Both the position numbers and the translations under genes were made by a program. A DNA stretch of 64,000 nt from Mycolicibacterium rutilum. GTDB taxonomy: Bacteria; Actinomycetota; Actinomycetes; Mycobacteriales; Mycobacteriaceae. The notes below the pieces were generated by a model, which had not been told where the DNA came from, searched no databases, and saw nothing but the letters and a program-made list of their open reading frames with translations. Where the stretch lies: assembly GCF_900108565.1 (NCBI RefSeq), contig NZ_LT629971.1:3348001-3412000 (forward strand). The letters are read 5' to 3'. Positions 36,137-47,876 of this stretch are shown piece after piece (within the stretch, counting starts at the first letter, position 1; each line of letters begins with the position of its first letter).

Positions 36137-36346
36137 ATGCGAGGTGGCGGAATCCTCGGCGTCATAGTGCTTATCTGGTTGTTGATCGGTGTGGTCGCCG
36201 CCTATCAGCGCGGTTACTTCTCGAGTAACGAAACCAATTGTGCGACAGCGGGAAGCATCGCGCTGACGGTGGTCGTCGGACCGTTGAACTACGCGGGTGT
36301 CAACCCAAAGGTGGAGAACTGCAATCTGCCTGAACCCAGCCAGTAA
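36137..36346 (+). CDS. Small single-pass membrane protein, 69 residues
   Basis: An N-terminal helix (ILGVIVLIWLLIGVVAAYQRG) followed by a roughly 40-residue polar part with two cysteines (TNCATAG, ENCNLPEP) that could form a disulphide outside the cell. AAAGGAGG at 36122-36129 gives a strong ribosome site. A second tiny membrane protein follows 39 bp later on the same strand. Similar 60-70-residue proteins are widespread in mycobacteria as hypotheticals; no function is known to me. Confidence 0.75.
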   Translation: MRGGGILGVIVLIWLLIGVVAAYQRGYFSSNETNCATAGSIALTVVVGPLNYAGVNPKVENCNLPEPSQ

Positions 36347-36385
36347 CCCACTGGCTGTTGATGATTCACTAGAAATGGAGAGATT

Positions 36386-36538
36386 ATGATCATCCTCGGA
36401 TTGATCCTCGCCGTGATCGGCTACTTCACCGTTCCGGCAATCATGTACATCGGCATCGTGCTGATGGTCATCGGAGCCGTGTTCTGGATCCTCGGGTCGG
36501 TCGGACGGCCCGTCGGTGGCAGGCGCGCCTGGTACTAA
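36386..36538 (+). CDS. DUF6131-like membrane microprotein, 50 residues
   Basis: Reads MIILGLILAVIGYF ... MYIGIVLMVIGAVFWILGSV, then GRPVGGRRAWY at the C-terminus: two closely spaced hydrophobic helices and a basic tail ending in aromatic residues. This pattern matches the small DUF6131 family of actinobacterial membrane proteins. GGAGAG lies 5-10 bp before the ATG. Its stop overlaps the convergent TetR gene's stop (CTAA). It is too short for common ORF cutoffs and easily missed. Confidence 0.75.
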   Translation: MIILGLILAVIGYFTVPAIMYIGIVLMVIGAVFWILGSVGRPVGGRRAWY

Positions 36539-37158
36539 CGCCTCGGCGCCGAACCGGCCGAGGTCAACGCCGCAACCGTCATGCTCTTCAAGACGGCGCG
36601 CGGGTTGGCCTCGGCCGTTTTCGTGGTTGCGGGTTTGAGTGCGTGCGGCGTGGAGTTCATCAGCCCGAACGCCGCGTGTGCCATCACCCGGGCGTCGGCC
36701 TCACTCAGTGACCGGTTCACCCGACGGAGCACCTCGACCCAGATCTCGACATACTGGCGCTGCGCCTTGCGGACCTGACGCTTGGCCGCCGGCGGCAGGT
36801 TCGCCAGATCGCGGTCCTGGATCCGGATCAGGTCCGACTCGCCCAGCGCGAAGTCCAGGTGAAACTCGACCAGCCCGTCCAGCGCGGTGTCGGGATCCGC
36901 TGTCGCGGCGACGACCTCGGTGGCACCGGCCAGCAGCCGGGTGCTGATCCCGACGAGCAACTCGACGAGCAGCGCCTCTTTGTTGGGGAAGTGGCGATAG
37001 ATCGCCGGCCCGCTGACGCCTGCGGCGGCGCCGATGTCCTCCAGCCGCACCGCCAGGTAACCCCGCTCGGCGACCAACCTCTCGGCCGCCGCGATCAACT
37101 GGGACCGACGGTCGGACTTCGCGCGGCTGCGCCGGGTGCTCGCAGGTACAGCGGACAC
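36535..37158 (-). CDS. TetR-family regulator of the leucine-degradation operon
   Basis: 207 residues from GTG 37158. The TetR helix-turn-helix is RLEDIGAAAGVSGPAIYRHFPNKEALL (about residues 40-66); the rest is the helical ligand/dimer domain. GGGAGG lies 5-6 bp before this GTG; the upstream in-frame extension to 37206 would run into the operator region. It is divergent from accD1 and separated by a near-perfect inverted repeat (37190-37228). It matches Rv2506 by position and is the likely repressor of acc/fadE/cit genes (inference). Confidence 0.88.
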   Translation of the reverse strand: MSAVPASTRRSRAKSDRRSQLIAAAERLVAERGYLAVRLEDIGAAAGVSGPAIYRHFPNKEALLVELLVGISTRLLAGATEVVAATADPDTALDGLVEFHLDFALGESDLIRIQDRDLANLPPAAKRQVRKAQRQYVEIWVEVLRRVNRSLSEADARVMAHAAFGLMNSTPHALKPATTKTAEANPRAVLKSMTVAALTSAGSAPRR

Positions 37159-37189
37159 GAGCGCCTCCCGCCGCTGGTGGACATTCCGG

Positions 37190-38799
<1,610 letters not shown>

Positions 38800-38803
38800 T
38801 GAC

Positions 38804-40792
38804 ATGACCTTCGACACTGTCCTGGTCGCCAACCGTGGCGAGATTGCGGTGCGAGTCATCCGCACGCTGCGGCAGATGGGTGTCCGTTCGGTCGCGGTGT
38901 TCAGCACCGCCGACGCCGGCGCCCGCCACGTCGCCGAGGCCGATGTCGCGGTGCACATCGGTCCGGCCGCCGCCCGCGAGAGCTACCTCAATATCGACGC
39001 TGTGTTGTCGGCGGCCCGTCGCACGGGCGCTCAGGCAGTGCATCCCGGTTACGGGTTCCTCTCGGAGAACGCCCAATTCGCCGCGGCACTCGAGGCGGCC
39101 GGCATCACGTTCATCGGCCCGCCGGTCGGCGCGATCGAAACCATGGGTGACAAGATCGCCGCCAAGGCTGCCGTGTCGGCGTTCGGGGTGCCGGTGGTGC
39201 CGGGCATCTCCCGGCCGGGACTCACCGACGACGACCTGATCGCCGGCGCCGCCGAGGTCGGTTTCCCGGTGCTGGTGAAACCGTCGGCAGGGGGCGGCGG
39301 CAAGGGCATGCGGGTGGTTCACGACGCGGCCGAACTGCCCGCCGCGCTGGTCTCGGCGCGCCGGGAGGCGGGCGCCGCGTTCGGCGACGACACGCTGTTC
39401 CTCGAACGTTTCGTGCTCAATCCGCGGCACATCGAAGTCCAGGTCCTCGCCGACGCGCACGGCAACGTGGTGCACCTGGGTGAGCGCGAATGCAGCCTGC
39501 AGCGGCGGCATCAGAAAGTCATCGAGGAGGCGCCGTCGCCGCTGCTGGACGCGGCGACCCGCGCGCGGATCGGCGCCGCGGCGTGCGACACCGCGCGCAG
39601 CGTCGACTACACCGGGGCAGGCACGGTCGAGTTCATCGTCTCCGCCGACCGGCCCGACGAGTTCTTCTTCATGGAGATGAACACCCGCCTGCAGGTCGAG
39701 CATCCCGTCACCGAAATGGTCACCGGCATCGACCTCGTCGAGCAGCAGGTGCGCATCGCCGCGGGCGAGAAGCTCTGCGTCGCACAGGACGACGTCACGC
39801 TCACCGGGCACGCCGTCGAGGCCCGCGTCTACGCCGAGGACCCCGCCCGCGGCTTCCTGCCCACCGGCGGTCCGGTGCTCGACCTCGCCGAACCGGCGGA
39901 CGTTCGGGTCGACTCGGGGCTGGCGCGCGGTTCGGTGATCGGCAGTGACTACGACCCGATGTTGTCGAAGGTCATCGCCTACGCCGACGACCGTGCCGGT
40001 GCTCTGCGCGCGCTGGACCGTGCGCTGGCCGGCACCGCGGTCCTCGGCGTCACCACCAATGTCGAGTTCCTGCGGTTCCTGCTCGCCGATCCCGATGTCG
40101 TCGCGGGCCGACTCGACACCGGGCTGCTGGACCGTCGCAGCCCCGACTTCGAGTCCGCACCAGCCACTGACGCCGAACTGGTCGCGGCCGCGGCGTACAA
40201 GTGGCTGAGCGCCTGGCCCGTGCCGGCGAGCGATCTGTGGGCCACGCCGTCGGGCTGGCGGATGGGCCGGCACGCCCCGACCACCTACCGGCTGCGCTCG
40301 GGCGAGCGGACCGACCACGTCCACCTGAGCGGGACACCGCAGCATGCCACCGCGGTTATCGAGGACGGCGAAAGCCGTTCGCTCTCAGCGGTGTTGACCG
40401 GCAACCGGCTCTCGGTGGTCTACGACGAGGTGCAGGTCGACTACCTCGTCGCCGCCGACGACGGCCGGATCTGGCTGGCCGGCGGGGGCCGCACCGTCGC
40501 GGTCGAGGAGGTCCGCGAGGCACCGGTGCGTCCCGACGACGCGCACAGCGGCGACGCCGAACTGACCAGCCCGATGCCCGGTTCGGTCGTCGCGCTCGGC
40601 GTCGCCGACGGACAGCGCGTCGCGGCCGGGACCGTAGTGGTGACGGTCGAGGCCATGAAGATGGAACACGCGTTGGCCGCCCCGGTCGACGGTGTCGTGG
40701 AACTGCTTGTCGCCGAAGGCGATCAGGTCAAGGTCGGGCAACCGCTGGCGAAGGTCATCGCGGACTTGACCGTCGAGAAGGAAGAGTCATGA
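38804..40792 (+). CDS. accA1: Acyl-CoA carboxylase alpha subunit (biotin carboxylase + BCCP)
   Basis: 662 residues: biotin carboxylase N-domain ([28 protein letters not shown]), ATP-grasp ([29 protein letters not shown]), carboxylase C-domain, then a linker and a biotinyl domain with [10 protein letters not shown] (biotin-accepting Lys about 619). It carboxylates biotin using bicarbonate and ATP and passes the carboxyl to AccD1. ATGA overlap couples it to fadE19. Length and partner match mycobacterial AccA1 (Rv2501c). Confidence 0.95.
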   Translation: MTFDTVLVANRGEIAVRVIRTLRQMGVRSVAVFSTADAGARHVAEADVAVHIGPAAARESYLNIDAVLSAARRTGAQAVHPGYGFLSENAQFAAALEAAGITFIGPPVGAIETMGDKIAAKAAVSAFGVPVVPGISRPGLTDDDLIAGAAEVGFPVLVKPSAGGGGKGMRVVHDAAELPAALVSARREAGAAFGDDTLFLERFVLNPRHIEVQVLADAHGNVVHLGERECSLQRRHQKVIEEAPSPLLDAATRARIGAAACDTARSVDYTGAGTVEFIVSADRPDEFFFMEMNTRLQVEHPVTEMVTGIDLVEQQVRIAAGEKLCVAQDDVTLTGHAVEARVYAEDPARGFLPTGGPVLDLAEPADVRVDSGLARGSVIGSDYDPMLSKVIAYADDRAGALRALDRALAGTAVLGVTTNVEFLRFLLADPDVVAGRLDTGLLDRRSPDFESAPATDAELVAAAAYKWLSAWPVPASDLWATPSGWRMGRHAPTTYRLRSGERTDHVHLSGTPQHATAVIEDGESRSLSAVLTGNRLSVVYDEVQVDYLVAADDGRIWLAGGGRTVAVEEVREAPVRPDDAHSGDAELTSPMPGSVVALGVADGQRVAAGTVVVTVEAMKMEHALAAPVDGVVELLVAEGDQVKVGQPLAKVIADLTVEKEES

Positions 40793-41952
40793 GCGAACTG
40801 TTGTCCACCGGGAGCCTGCCGGACCACTACGAGCAACTGGCCAAGACGGTCCGCGACTTCGCCCAGAGCGTGGTGGCGCCCGTCGCGGCCAAACACGACG
40901 AGGAGCATTCGTTCCCGTACGAGGTCGTCGCGGGCATGGCCGACATGGGTCTGTTCGGCCTGCCGTTCCCCGAGGAGTACGGCGGGATGGGCGGTGACTA
41001 CTTCGCGCTGTGCCTGGCGCTCGAGGAACTCGGCAAGGTCGACCAGAGCGTGGCCATCACGCTGGAGGCGGGCGTGTCGCTGGGCGCGATGCCGGTGTAC
41101 CGCTTCGGCACCGAGGCGCAGAAGCAGGAGTGGCTGCCACTGCTGGCCAGCGGCAAGGCGCTGGGCGCGTTCGGGCTCACCGAGGCCGGCGGCGGCAGCG
41201 ACGCCGGCGCGACGAAGACCACCGCGAAACTCGACGACGGCCACTGGGTGATCAACGGTTCCAAGCAGTTCATCACCAACTCAGGTACCGACATCACGAA
41301 GTTGGTGACGGTGACGGCGGTGGCAGGTGAGAAACCGGACGGCCACAAAGAGATTTCGTCGATCCTGGTGCCGGTGCCCACCGACGGCTTCACCGCCGAA
41401 CCGGCGTACAGCAAGGTCGGCTGGAACGCGTCGGACACCCACCCGCTGAGCTTCGACGACGTCCGCGTGCCGGAGGAGAACCTGCTCGGCGAGCGCGGCA
41501 GGGGATACGCGAACTTCCTGCGCATCCTCGACGAGGGCCGCATCGCGATCGCGGCGCTGTCGGTCGGCGCCGCCCAGGGATGTGTCGACGAATCGGTCAA
41601 GTACGCCAAGGAACGCGAGGCGTTCGGTGCGGCGATCGGCAGCTATCAGGCCATCGCTTTCAAGATCGCGCGGATGGAGGCCCGTGCGCATGTCGCCCGC
41701 ACCGCCTACTACGACGCCGCCGCGTTGATGCTGGCCGGCAAACCGTTCAAGAAGGCGGCGTCGATCGCCAAGATGGTGGCCAGCGAGGCCGCGATGGACA
41801 ACGCGCGCGACGCCACCCAGATCTTCGGCGGCTACGGCTTCATGAACGAGTACTCGGTCGCGCGGCACTACCGCGACAGCAAGATTCTCGAAATCGGTGA
41901 GGGCACAACCGAAGTGCAGTTGCTGCTGATCGGGCGGGAGCTGGGCTTGTGA
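40789..41952 (+). CDS. fadE19: Acyl-CoA dehydrogenase (isovaleryl-CoA type)
   Basis: 387 residues of the FAD-dependent acyl-CoA dehydrogenase family: [19 protein letters not shown] (FAD/substrate loop), [20 protein letters not shown] and IGEGTTEVQ near the C-terminus. In this operon it most likely oxidises isovaleryl-CoA to 3-methylcrotonyl-CoA, the substrate of AccA1/AccD1. The ATG at 40789 overlaps the accA1 stop, and its own stop overlaps the next gene's GTG, so all are translated together. Position equals Rv2500c. Confidence 0.93.
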   Translation: MSELLSTGSLPDHYEQLAKTVRDFAQSVVAPVAAKHDEEHSFPYEVVAGMADMGLFGLPFPEEYGGMGGDYFALCLALEELGKVDQSVAITLEAGVSLGAMPVYRFGTEAQKQEWLPLLASGKALGAFGLTEAGGGSDAGATKTTAKLDDGHWVINGSKQFITNSGTDITKLVTVTAVAGEKPDGHKEISSILVPVPTDGFTAEPAYSKVGWNASDTHPLSFDDVRVPEENLLGERGRGYANFLRILDEGRIAIAALSVGAAQGCVDESVKYAKEREAFGAAIGSYQAIAFKIARMEARAHVARTAYYDAAALMLAGKPFKKAASIAKMVASEAAMDNARDATQIFGGYGFMNEYSVARHYRDSKILEIGEGTTEVQLLLIGRELGL

Positions 41953-42437
41953 GCGAGAAGAAGATCGTCGAACAGCGCGGGCTGTGGTTCGAGGAGTTCG
42001 AGACCGGTGTGCTGTACCTGCACCGGCCGGGCCGGACCATCACCGAGGCCGACAACGTGCTGTTCACCACGCTGACGATGAACACCCAGGCGTTGCACCT
42101 GGACGCCGCGTTCGCCGACGCGCTGCCGCCGTTCAACGCCCGGCTGGTCAACTCGATGTTCACGCTGTCCACGCTGGTCGGGTTGTCGGTGGCGCAATTG
42201 ACGCAGGGCACCATCGTCGGCAACCTCGGCTTCGGTGAAATCGCGTTCCCGAAGCCACTTTTCCACGGCGACACGCTCTACGCGGAGTCCGAGGTGCTCG
42301 ACAAGCGCGAGTCCAAGAGCCGGCCGGGGGAAGGCATCGTCACGTTCTCCCACGTCGGCCGCAATCAGCACGGCGACATCGTGGCCACCGCGTCCCGCAA
42401 GACGATGGTGCGCAAACGCCCGGAGGGAGAAGCATAG
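41949..42437 (+). CDS. MaoC-like (R)-hydratase (Rv2499c-like)
   Basis: 162 residues, hot-dog fold of the MaoC dehydratase type: RTITEADNVLFTTLTMNTQALHLDAAFAD, LTQGTIVGNLGFGEIAFPKPLFHGDTLY. The Asp/His hydratase pair is replaced by a less typical arrangement (N-T-Q-x-x-H-L-D). In the leucine operon it may hydrate 3-methylglutaconyl-CoA to HMG-CoA or a similar enoyl-CoA; this is inference. The GTG at 41949 overlaps the fadE19 stop, and its stop overlaps the citE GTG by 1 bp. Confidence 0.88.
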   Translation: MSEKKIVEQRGLWFEEFETGVLYLHRPGRTITEADNVLFTTLTMNTQALHLDAAFADALPPFNARLVNSMFTLSTLVGLSVAQLTQGTIVGNLGFGEIAFPKPLFHGDTLYAESEVLDKRESKSRPGEGIVTFSHVGRNQHGDIVATASRKTMVRKRPEGEA

Positions 42438-43255
42438 TGGCGGTGACGGCATCGGGTCCGGCGTGGCTGTTCTGCCCCGCGGACCGTCCCGAGCGGTTCG
42501 AAAAGGCCGCTGCGGCAGCCGATGTGGTGATCCTCGACCTGGAGGACGGCGTCGCCGCCAAGGACCGTGAGGCCGCCCGCGCGGCGTTGCTCGACACGCG
42601 TCTCGACCCGGCCCGCACCGTCGTCCGCGTCAACCCCAGCACGACACCGGACCATCAACTCGACCTCGCGGCGCTGGCCAAGACCGACTACACCACGGTC
42701 ATGCTCGCCAAGACCGAGGATCCGCAACAGGTGCGCGACCTCGCCCCGCTGGACGTCGTCGTGCTGATCGAGACGCCGCTCGGCGCGCTCGCCGTCGCCG
42801 ACCTGGCCCGCATGGACAACGCCGTCGCGCTGATGTGGGGCGCCGAGGATCTGTTCGCGGTGACCGGCGGCACGGCCAACCGCTACCCCGACGGCAGCTA
42901 CCGCGAGGTGGCTCGGCACGTGCGGTCGCAAACCCTGCTGGCGGCCAAGGCCCACGGCCGGCTGGCGCTGGACTCGGTGTACCTCGACATCAAGGACCTC
43001 GACGGGCTGCGCGACGAGGTCGACGACGCCGTCGCGGTGGGCTTCGACGTCAAGGTCGCGATCCATCCTTCGCAGGTCGCGGTGATCCGCGACGGTTACC
43101 GACCAACCGCCGAGCAGGTGCAGTGGGCCCGACACGTCCTGGAAGCGGCCCGTGATGCCCGGGGTGTTTTCCAGTTCGAAGGCATAATGGTGGATGCCCC
43201 AGTGCTACGGCGAGCCGAGCGCATCGTCGCGCTAGCGCCCCACCCCGGCGACTAG
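42437..43255 (+). CDS. citE: CitE-like beta-hydroxyacyl-CoA lyase
   Basis: 272 residues of the CitE/malyl-CoA lyase TIM-barrel family: WLFCPADRPERFEKAA, VILDLEDGVAAKDREAAR (Mg-binding Asp/Glu), VLIETPLGALAVADLA, ALMWGAEDLFAV, and KVAIHPSQVAVI. No citrate lyase alpha or gamma subunits are present. The M. tuberculosis counterpart Rv2498c has been described as acting on (R)-HMG-CoA-type substrates, which fits its place at the end of the leucine pathway here. The GTG start shares one base with the preceding stop. Two hairpins follow before the bkd genes. Confidence 0.92.
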   Translation: MAVTASGPAWLFCPADRPERFEKAAAAADVVILDLEDGVAAKDREAARAALLDTRLDPARTVVRVNPSTTPDHQLDLAALAKTDYTTVMLAKTEDPQQVRDLAPLDVVVLIETPLGALAVADLARMDNAVALMWGAEDLFAVTGGTANRYPDGSYREVARHVRSQTLLAAKAHGRLALDSVYLDIKDLDGLRDEVDDAVAVGFDVKVAIHPSQVAVIRDGYRPTAEQVQWARHVLEAARDARGVFQFEGIMVDAPVLRRAERIVALAPHPGD

Positions 43256-43298
43256 CCGACACCCCCACACCCGGGGGACCTGCTCCGATTGCCTCCGC

Positions 43299-43339
43299 AC
43301 TGAGCACCTCAGTCGCCTGACGGCGCGATCCGCCGTCAG
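43299..43339 (+). terminator. Tandem hairpins between citE and bkdA
   Basis: ACTGAG-CAC-CTCAGT (43299-43313) is followed by CTGACGGCG-CGATC-CGCCGTCAG (43317-43339), a perfect 9-bp stem. There is no U-tract. They may end or attenuate the acc-citE message before bkdABC, which begins 17 bp later. Confidence 0.55.
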
Positions 43340-43356
43340 TGACCCTAGGAGGCGGT

Positions 43357-44469
43357 ATGGCAGGGCCTGTTCAGACACCCTTCGAGACGTCCGCTGCGAC
43401 GCTCGACGTCGCGATGGAGCCCATCGGGCTGGTCGCCCCGGACGGGACGCCGACCCCCGAGACCCGATACCGCCGCGACCTACCCCCCGAGACACTGGCC
43501 TGGCTCTACGAGTCGATGGTCGTGACCCGCGACCTCGACGGCGAACTGGTCAATCTGCAGCGTCAGGGCGAACTGGCCCTGTTCGCCTCCTGCCGCGGCC
43601 AGGAAGCCGCCCAGATCGGCGCCGCGGCGTGCCTGCGCAAGACCGACTGGCTGTTCCCGCAGTACCGCGAGATCGGGGCGTTCCTGCTGCGCGGCATCAC
43701 CCCCGCCCAGCTCAGCGCCGTGTGGCGCGGCAAATGGCACGGCGGTCTCGGTTTCACCGACAAGTGCGTCGCCCCGATCGCCATTCCGATCGGCACCCAC
43801 GGGCTGCACGCGGTCGGCGCCGCGATGGCCGCCCAGCAGCTGGGCGAGGACTCGGTGACGCTGGCGTTCCTCGGTGACGGCGCGACCAGTGAAGGCGACG
43901 TGCACGAGGCGCTGAACTTCGCGGCGGTGTACCGGGCGCCGTGCGTGTTCTTCGTGCAGAACAACCAGTGGGCGATCTCGGTGCCCGTCAGCAGGCAGCA
44001 GGCAGGACCGTCGATCGCGCACCGCGCCACCGGATATGGCATGCCGGGCGTGCGGGTCGACGGCAACGACGTGCTGGCGTGCTTCGCGGTGACCGCGGAG
44101 GCGGCGCAGCGGGCGCGCGACGGCGGCGGTCCGACGCTGATCGAGGCGATCACCTACCGGATGGGCCCGCACACCACCTCCGACGACCCAACCCGCTACC
44201 GCGACGACCAGGAAGTCGAGCAGTGGGCGGCGCGCGACCCGATCGCGCGGTACCGCACCTATCTCACATCGGTGGGCGTGTGGACCGAGCGGCTCGAGGA
44301 CCGCGTGCGCGCCAGATCCAAACGGTTGCGCGCCGAACTGCGCGACGCCGTCGTCGGCGCCGAGGACTTCGATGTCACCGAGATGTTCGACGCGGTCTAT
44401 CACGACATCACGCCCGACCTGAGGGCCCAACGCGAGCAGTTGACGGCCGAACTGGCGAAGGAGGCGTGA
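43357..44469 (+). CDS. bkdA: Branched-chain keto-acid dehydrogenase E1 alpha
   Basis: 370 residues, thiamine-diphosphate-dependent E1 alpha. The ThDP/Mg motif is FLGDGATSEGDVHEALNF ... VQNNQWAIS (GDG-N), preceded by RGQEAAQIGAAACL and GGLGFTDKC. With the next gene it decarboxylates branched 2-oxo acids (from Leu, Ile, Val) and loads the acyl group on the lipoyl E2. In M. tuberculosis the equivalent genes, long named pdhABC (Rv2497c-Rv2495c), encode the branched-chain complex. AGGAGG at 43347-43352 precedes the ATG at 43357; the ATG at 43339 lacks such a site. Confidence 0.93.
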   Translation: MAGPVQTPFETSAATLDVAMEPIGLVAPDGTPTPETRYRRDLPPETLAWLYESMVVTRDLDGELVNLQRQGELALFASCRGQEAAQIGAAACLRKTDWLFPQYREIGAFLLRGITPAQLSAVWRGKWHGGLGFTDKCVAPIAIPIGTHGLHAVGAAMAAQQLGEDSVTLAFLGDGATSEGDVHEALNFAAVYRAPCVFFVQNNQWAISVPVSRQQAGPSIAHRATGYGMPGVRVDGNDVLACFAVTAEAAQRARDGGGPTLIEAITYRMGPHTTSDDPTRYRDDQEVEQWAARDPIARYRTYLTSVGVWTERLEDRVRARSKRLRAELRDAVVGAEDFDVTEMFDAVYHDITPDLRAQREQLTAELAKEA

Positions 44470-44470
44470 G

Positions 44471-45529
44471 ATGACGCAGATCATCGACCGGCCGACGCGA
44501 TACGGCGAGGACGAACCCCGCGGTCCGGTGCTGACACCCGTGCCGGAGCTGCCGACACTGACCATGGTGCAGGCGATCAACCGGGCGTTGCACGACGCGA
44601 TGGCCTCCGACGACCGGGTGCTGGTGTTCGGTGAGGACGTCGCCACCCTGGGTGGGGTCTTCCGGGTGACCGAAGGGCTCGCCGACACCTTCGGCGCCAC
44701 ACGCTGTTTCGACACGCCGCTGGCCGAGTCCGGCATCGTCGGGTTGGCGATCGGGATGGCGATCCGCGGCCTGATCCCCGTCCCCGAGATCCAGTTCGAC
44801 GGGTTCGCCGCGCCGGCCTTCGACCAGATCGTCAGCCACCTGGCCAAGTACCGGATGCGCACCCGCGGCGACGTCGACATGCCGGTGACCATCCGCATCC
44901 CGTCGTTCGGCGGGATCGGCGCGGTCGAGCACCATTCGGAGTCGACCGAGTCGTACTGGCTGCACACCGCCGGGCTCAAGGTGGTGGTGCCGTCGACGCC
45001 GTCGGATGCGTACTGGCTGCTGCGCCAATCGATTGCGAGCCGCGACCCGGTCGTCTACCTCGAACCCAAGCGCAGGTACTGGGCACGCGAACCCGTCGAC
45101 ACCACGACGCCGGGTCTGCCGCTGGGCCGCGCCGCGATCCGCCACCCCGGCTCCGACGTCACGGTGGTGACCTACGGCCCGCTGGTCGCGACCGCCGTGA
45201 GCGCCGCGGAACTCGCTGCCGAACAGCGCGATTGGAGCATCGAGGTGCTCGACCTGCGGACGCTCAACCCGCTCGATTTCGACACGGTGGCCGAATCGGT
45301 GCGCCGCACCGGACGGGTCGTGGTGATGCACGAAGGTCCGCGCACCCTCGGATTCGGTGCCGAACTCGCGGCCCGGATTCAGGAGGAGTTGTTCTACGAC
45401 CTGGAGGCGCCGGTGTTGCGCGCCACCGGGTTCGACACGCCCTATCCGCCTGCGCGGCTCGAGAAGCTGTGGCTTCCGGGAGTCGACCGGCTCCTCGACT
45501 GTGTCGAACGGACGTTGGAGCAGCCATGA
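44471..45529 (+). CDS. bkdB: Branched-chain keto-acid dehydrogenase E1 beta
   Basis: 352 residues, transketolase-like E1 beta: [55 protein letters not shown], and YLEPKRRYW, with a C-terminal transketolase domain ([11 protein letters not shown] ... [12 protein letters not shown]). It forms the alpha2-beta2 E1 with the preceding gene. The ATG follows the bkdA stop by 1 bp, and its own stop overlaps the bkdC ATG (ATGA), so the three subunits are translated from one message. Confidence 0.94.
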   Translation: MTQIIDRPTRYGEDEPRGPVLTPVPELPTLTMVQAINRALHDAMASDDRVLVFGEDVATLGGVFRVTEGLADTFGATRCFDTPLAESGIVGLAIGMAIRGLIPVPEIQFDGFAAPAFDQIVSHLAKYRMRTRGDVDMPVTIRIPSFGGIGAVEHHSESTESYWLHTAGLKVVVPSTPSDAYWLLRQSIASRDPVVYLEPKRRYWAREPVDTTTPGLPLGRAAIRHPGSDVTVVTYGPLVATAVSAAELAAEQRDWSIEVLDLRTLNPLDFDTVAESVRRTGRVVVMHEGPRTLGFGAELAARIQEELFYDLEAPVLRATGFDTPYPPARLEKLWLPGVDRLLDCVERTLEQP

Positions 45530-46701
45530 CCGCGATGGAGTTCCTGGTGCCCGACCTCGGTGAGGGTCTGGAGGACGCGACGATCACCGGATGGGCCGTC
45601 GCCGTCGGTGACGAGGTCGAGCTCAACCAGACGCTGTGCACCGTCGAGACCAACAAGGCCGAAGTCGAGATCCCCAGCCCGTACGCCGGCCGAATCCTCG
45701 AACTCGGTGGGCGAGAAGGGCAGACGCTGCCCGTCGGCACGCTGCTGGCCCGGATCGAGACCGAAGCCGAACGACCGGCCGAGAAGCGCAAACCCGTACT
45801 GGTCGGATACGGCGCGGACGACGCGATGGACACCAGCCGCCGCACGGCGGCGCCGCCGTCGCACCGCGTCCGCGCCAAGCCGCCCGTGCGGAAACTGGCC
45901 GCCGAACTCGGCGTCGACCTGGCGGGTGTGGCAGGGTCGGGACCCGACGGCGTGGTCACCCGCGACGACGTGCTCGCGGTCGCCGGCCGTTTCGCGCCGG
46001 CCCCGGACATGGTGGCGGTCCGCGGTGTGCAGGCCGAGATGGCGCGGCGAATGACATTGTCACGCAGGGAAATTCCGGACGCACACACGAGTGTTCAGGT
46101 GGACGGTTCGGGCTTGTTGCGGCTGCGGGACCGGCTGCGTGACCGCGCCGACGAGAACTCGCCGGTCACGCCGTTCGTGCTGACTCTGCGGTTGCTGACG
46201 ATCGCGCTGACCCGTCACCCGACGCTGAACGCCACCTGGGTCGAGACCACCGACGGACCGCAGATCCACCTGCATTCCGCGGTGCATCTCGGCTTCGGGG
46301 TGGCTGCGCCGCGCGGTCTGCTGGTGCCGGTGATCAGCGACGCCCACAACCTGACCACCCGCGAACTGGCCGCCACCGTGGCGCGGCTGATCGGCGACGC
46401 GCGGGCAGGCGCGCTCAAACCGACCGAACTGCAGGGATCGACGTTCACCGTCTCCAACTTCGGCGCGCTCGGCCTGGACGACGGCGTGCCGGTGATCAAC
46501 TATCCGGAGGCGGCGATCCTCGGCATCGGCTCGCTCAAGCCGCGGGCCGTCGTCGTCGACGACGCGGTCGTGGCCCGTCCGACGATGACGCTGACGTGCG
46601 CTTTTGACCACCGCATCGCCGACGGCGCGCAGGTGGCCGTGTTCCTGTGCGAGCTGCGCGACTTGATCGAGACACCCGAGACGGCGCTGCTCGACCTGTA
46701 G
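45526..46701 (+). CDS. bkdC: Dihydrolipoyl acyltransferase E2 of branched-chain complex
   Basis: 391 residues: one lipoyl domain ([10 protein letters not shown], lipoyl-Lys about 44), a linker, a peripheral-subunit-binding domain ([19 protein letters not shown]), and the catalytic acyltransferase domain ending with [18 protein letters not shown] (His and DG motif). It carries acyl groups from E1 to CoA and forms the core of the complex; the E3 subunit (Lpd) is encoded elsewhere. ATGA overlap with bkdB. The length agrees with Rv2495c. Confidence 0.94.
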   Translation: MTAMEFLVPDLGEGLEDATITGWAVAVGDEVELNQTLCTVETNKAEVEIPSPYAGRILELGGREGQTLPVGTLLARIETEAERPAEKRKPVLVGYGADDAMDTSRRTAAPPSHRVRAKPPVRKLAAELGVDLAGVAGSGPDGVVTRDDVLAVAGRFAPAPDMVAVRGVQAEMARRMTLSRREIPDAHTSVQVDGSGLLRLRDRLRDRADENSPVTPFVLTLRLLTIALTRHPTLNATWVETTDGPQIHLHSAVHLGFGVAAPRGLLVPVISDAHNLTTRELAATVARLIGDARAGALKPTELQGSTFTVSNFGALGLDDGVPVINYPEAAILGIGSLKPRAVVVDDAVVARPTMTLTCAFDHRIADGAQVAVFLCELRDLIETPETALLDL

Positions 46702-46705
46702 TCGG

Positions 46706-46711
46706 CACAAT
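46706..46711 (+). promoter_or_regulatory. -10 element, YchJ-type gene
   Basis: CACAAT ends exactly 7 nt before the ATG at 46719, so this gene probably has its own leaderless promoter after bkdC. Confidence 0.35.
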
Positions 46712-46718
46712 CGGAGCC

Positions 46719-47099
46719 ATGGCGGCGACTGGTGTGTGTCCCTGCGGTAGTGGGATCGACTACCGCGCCTGTTGCGAACCGCTGCACGACGGTGTGCGGC
46801 CGGCGTCGACCGCGGAGGAGCTGATGCGGTCGCGCTATGCCGCGTTCGCAAAAGGTCTCGCCGACTACCTGTTTCGGACCTGGCATCCGCGGACCCGGCC
46901 GCCGGAGGTGAGCGTCGATCCGCAGATGGCGTGGCGCGGACTCGCGATCAGCGATGTCGTCGCCGGCGGCCCGGACGACGACCGCGGCGAAGTGGAGTTC
47001 GTGGCACGCTACGTCAAGGCGGGGCAGGTCGGCGCCGTGCATGAGCGGAGCCGCTTCGAACGCCGCGCCGGCCGCTGGTTCTACGTCGACGCGCTCTGA
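46719..47099 (+). CDS. YchJ/UPF0225 SEC-C motif protein
   Basis: 126 residues. The N-terminal zinc-binding SEC-C-like cluster is CPCGSGIDYRACCEPLHDG. The rest is an NTF2-like YchJ fold (STAEELMRSRYAAFAKGLADYLFRTWH ... WRGLAISDVV ... VEFVARYV ... HERSRFERRAGRWFYVDA). The function of the family is unknown. The gene starts 17 bp after bkdC with its own -10-like element, and its stop is adjacent to that of the convergent enoyl-CoA hydratase. The in-frame upstream start at 46647 lies inside bkdC and is rejected. Confidence 0.9.
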   Translation: MAATGVCPCGSGIDYRACCEPLHDGVRPASTAEELMRSRYAAFAKGLADYLFRTWHPRTRPPEVSVDPQMAWRGLAISDVVAGGPDDDRGEVEFVARYVKAGQVGAVHERSRFERRAGRWFYVDAL

Positions 47100-47100
47100 G

Positions 47101-47853
47101 TCACTTGCGCTGCGCGGCGGCCAGCCGCTGCTGGAACTCGGGGGACAGGATCGAGGAGGCCTGCGGGCCGAGTTCGGTGTCGACGGCGATGCGGTGCTGA
47201 TCGGAGTCGACGACGCCGGGGTTGGCGGTCGCCCGCATCGATGCCTTGGTCGCGACGACCACGTCGCGGGGCGCGCCGGCCGGGCCCGCGGCCAGCGTCC
47301 GCGCCGCGGCCACCGGATCGTCGGCCACTTCGAGCGCCAGCCCGTACCGCACGGCCGCCTCGGCGTCGAACCGCATCCCGAACAGCAGCGAGGCGCGCGC
47401 CGCCTGCGGTCCCACCGCGCGCTGCAGCATCCACGTGGCCCCGCCGCCGGGGTGGATGCCCAGCTTCTGGAAGCGCGGGTCGAACAGCGCAGCCGGTCCC
47501 GCGATGCGCACGTCGGCGGCCAGCGCCAGGTTCAGTCCCGCGCCGACAGCGGCGCCGTTGACCGCCGCGATCGTCGGCAGCGTGCAGTTGGCCACCGCCA
47601 AGAAGCCGTCGTAGATCTTGCGCAGCCCGTCCTCGGCGGCCGAGCCCAGCGCGCTCAGATCGGCGCCCGCGCAGAACGCCTTGCCCGCGCCGGTGACGAT
47701 GACCGCGTGCACATCGGGATTCGCCTCGGCGGCGTCGACGGCGTCGCGCAGCGCGGCCGACATCTCGAACGTGACCGCGTTGCGGCGGTCCGGGTCGTTG
47801 ACGGTGAGAACGGCGATGCGGTCCTCGACATGGACCAGTACCGGATCAGACAC
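47101..47853 (-). CDS. echA14: Enoyl-CoA hydratase/isomerase family (EchA14-like)
   Basis: 250 residues of the crotonase fold: [18 protein letters not shown] (first oxyanion loop), [22 protein letters not shown] (second), [20 protein letters not shown]. It is expected to hydrate enoyl-CoAs in beta-oxidation, but the usual catalytic Glu pair is not obvious, so another crotonase reaction is possible. The order and size fit EchA14 (Rv2486). The start is a GTG at 47853 with TAGGCT six nt upstream on the minus strand. It follows the exported-protein operon on the same strand. Confidence 0.85.
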   Translation of the reverse strand: MSDPVLVHVEDRIAVLTVNDPDRRNAVTFEMSAALRDAVDAAEANPDVHAVIVTGAGKAFCAGADLSALGSAAEDGLRKIYDGFLAVANCTLPTIAAVNGAAVGAGLNLALAADVRIAGPAALFDPRFQKLGIHPGGGATWMLQRAVGPQAARASLLFGMRFDAEAAVRYGLALEVADDPVAAARTLAAGPAGAPRDVVVATKASMRATANPGVVDSDQHRIAVDTELGPQASSILSPEFQQRLAAAQRK

Positions 47854-47876
47854 CCGCTCAGCCTAGTGACCGGTGC

